DNA of 24,749 bases, taken from CAZPXF01 sp964590945 (GTDB lineage Bacteria; Bacillota; Clostridia; Lachnospirales; Lachnospiraceae). The notes under the pieces were generated by a model. It was not told the DNA's origin and ran no database searches. It was given only the letters and a program-made list of their open reading frames with translations. Positions 24,391 to 24,749 of the stretch are shown here, piece by piece; within the stretch, counting starts at the first letter, position 1, and every line of letters starts with the position of its first letter. Made by a program: the position numbers and the translations under genes. The stretch lies in contig CAZPXF010000027.1 in NCBI GenBank assembly GCA_964590945.1, forward strand, positions 1 through 24,749. Reading direction: 5' to 3'.

Positions 24391-24437
24391 TCAGAAAAAA
24401 GCGCGAATGTAAAAAAATCCCGCACAAATTTCCTCTC
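24375..24437 (-). promoter_or_regulatory. Candidate antiterminator pairing
   Basis: Leader bases 24427-24437 (GAGAGGAAATT) can pair with 24375-24383 (AATTCTCTT) over nine pairs with a 2-base bulge. The second strand shares CUCUU with the terminator stem, so the two structures exclude each other. How the riboswitch would choose between them is inferred. Confidence 0.35.
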
Positions 24438-24478
24438 AGGCATAAAATCAGTTACTCGTGATTTACCCAGTTCCTGAC

Positions 24479-24672
24479 AGTTGGCAGGTCTCCTGGCTTA
24501 CAGACTTCCATTACACATGCCGCCTTCCCGTTTCCAGTGACGGAAGAGTTGCCCCTTCTGATACAACATTCTGCACCACGCTGTGTATATCTGCTTACAG
24601 TGACGAGTTCGCACAGGACTTTCACCTGTTTCCCTTTTCACCAGAAAGCTGTTACCCTTTCTGACACCCGCT
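24479..24672 (-). promoter_or_regulatory. Cobalamin riboswitch
   Basis: The B12 box AAGCCAGGAGACCTGCC is at 24483-24499 on the minus strand. Upstream in the RNA are GGTGAAAAGGGAA (24630-24642), then AGGTGAAAGTCCTG and CACTGTAAG, all conserved core elements in the right order. A 7-bp hairpin (CAGAAAG with CTTTCTG, 24642-24663) precedes the core. Adenosylcobalamin or a related corrinoid binding would lower expression of the downstream genes. It leads into the whole co-directional cluster. The outer boundaries are approximate. Confidence 0.96.
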
Positions 24673-24682
24673 GCCGTTTTTT

Positions 24683-24688
24683 ATTATA
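24683..24688 (-). promoter_or_regulatory. Probable -10 box of the cobalamin operon
   Basis: A perfect TATAAT on the minus strand about 10 bases before the riboswitch core structure, so transcription would start near 24676. No good -35 box is found at 16-18 bases (the hexamer there reads GAGGAT), so the promoter may be weak or aided by an activator. Bases 24689-24749 are AT-rich with no gene that I can support. Confidence 0.5.
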
Positions 24689-24749
24689 GAAAATATGTTA
24701 GCACAATCCTCTATGAAAAACAATGCGTTCCATTATATTTATTTCTATA

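Noticed and set aside
24395..24425. Alternative leader hairpin GUGCG/CGCGC followed by six U
   Set aside because: Only five pairs with a 15-base loop; the hairpin at 24347-24379 has a longer stem and tighter U-run. It may still be a minor structure.
1..24749. CRISPR arrays, tRNA or rRNA genes, insertion sequences, phage genes
   Set aside because: I looked on both strands and saw no spaced direct repeats, cloverleaf sequences, transposase or integrase motifs.

Overview
The window is an almost complete anaerobic (cobalt-early) cobalamin biosynthesis operon. Every credible gene lies on the minus strand, so transcription runs from about 24.68 kb down to about 0.1 kb. The protein sequences, strong GGAGG-type ribosome binding sites, lipoprotein-rich surface proteins and gene set suggest a Gram-positive anaerobe of the Clostridia, most likely Lachnospiraceae-like. 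This placement is inference from family resemblance, not a database result.

Right end (24.75-24.3 kb): a TATAAT box, a cobalamin riboswitch with a clear B12 box, and a leader with a candidate terminator and antiterminator. Next (24.3-18.5 kb) is a surface and uptake module: an exported lipoprotein form of the cobaltochelatase CbiK, a small lipoprotein with one NEAT-like domain (interrupted by an artificial scaffold gap), an ABC substrate-binding lipoprotein with a NEAT-like domain fused in front, a FecCD/BtuC-type permease, and an ATPase with a C-terminal extension of about 150 residues.

Middle (18.5-2.8 kb): the pathway itself, in the order cbiD, cobC-like phosphatase, cbiF, cbiG, cbiH, a cbiJ-cbiE-cbiT triple fusion, cbiA, cobT, cobU, cobS, a short CobU-like paralogue, cbiB, cobD, cbiP, cbiC, cbiL. 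Together these carry cobalt-sirohydrochlorin to cobyric acid, attach the aminopropanol arm, and assemble the nucleotide loop. Genes overlap or are separated by a few bases, so translation is probably coupled. Left end (2.8-0.1 kb): an ABC-2 type exporter (ATPase and permease) and a membrane-anchored surface protein with two more NEAT-like domains. A strong promoter at 14-42 marks the start of the next transcription unit, off the left edge.

The least explained part is the extracytoplasmic machinery at the two ends of the pathway: a chelatase placed outside the membrane, four NEAT-like domains on three surface proteins, an importer and an exporter. Not seen in the window: a CbiMNQO cobalt importer, a corrinoid adenosyltransferase, genes for precorrin-2/sirohydrochlorin formation, and bza genes for the lower ligand. 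The 100-N gap at 22890-22989 is flanked by identical 55-bp ends. Collapsing it restores one open 184-residue lipoprotein.
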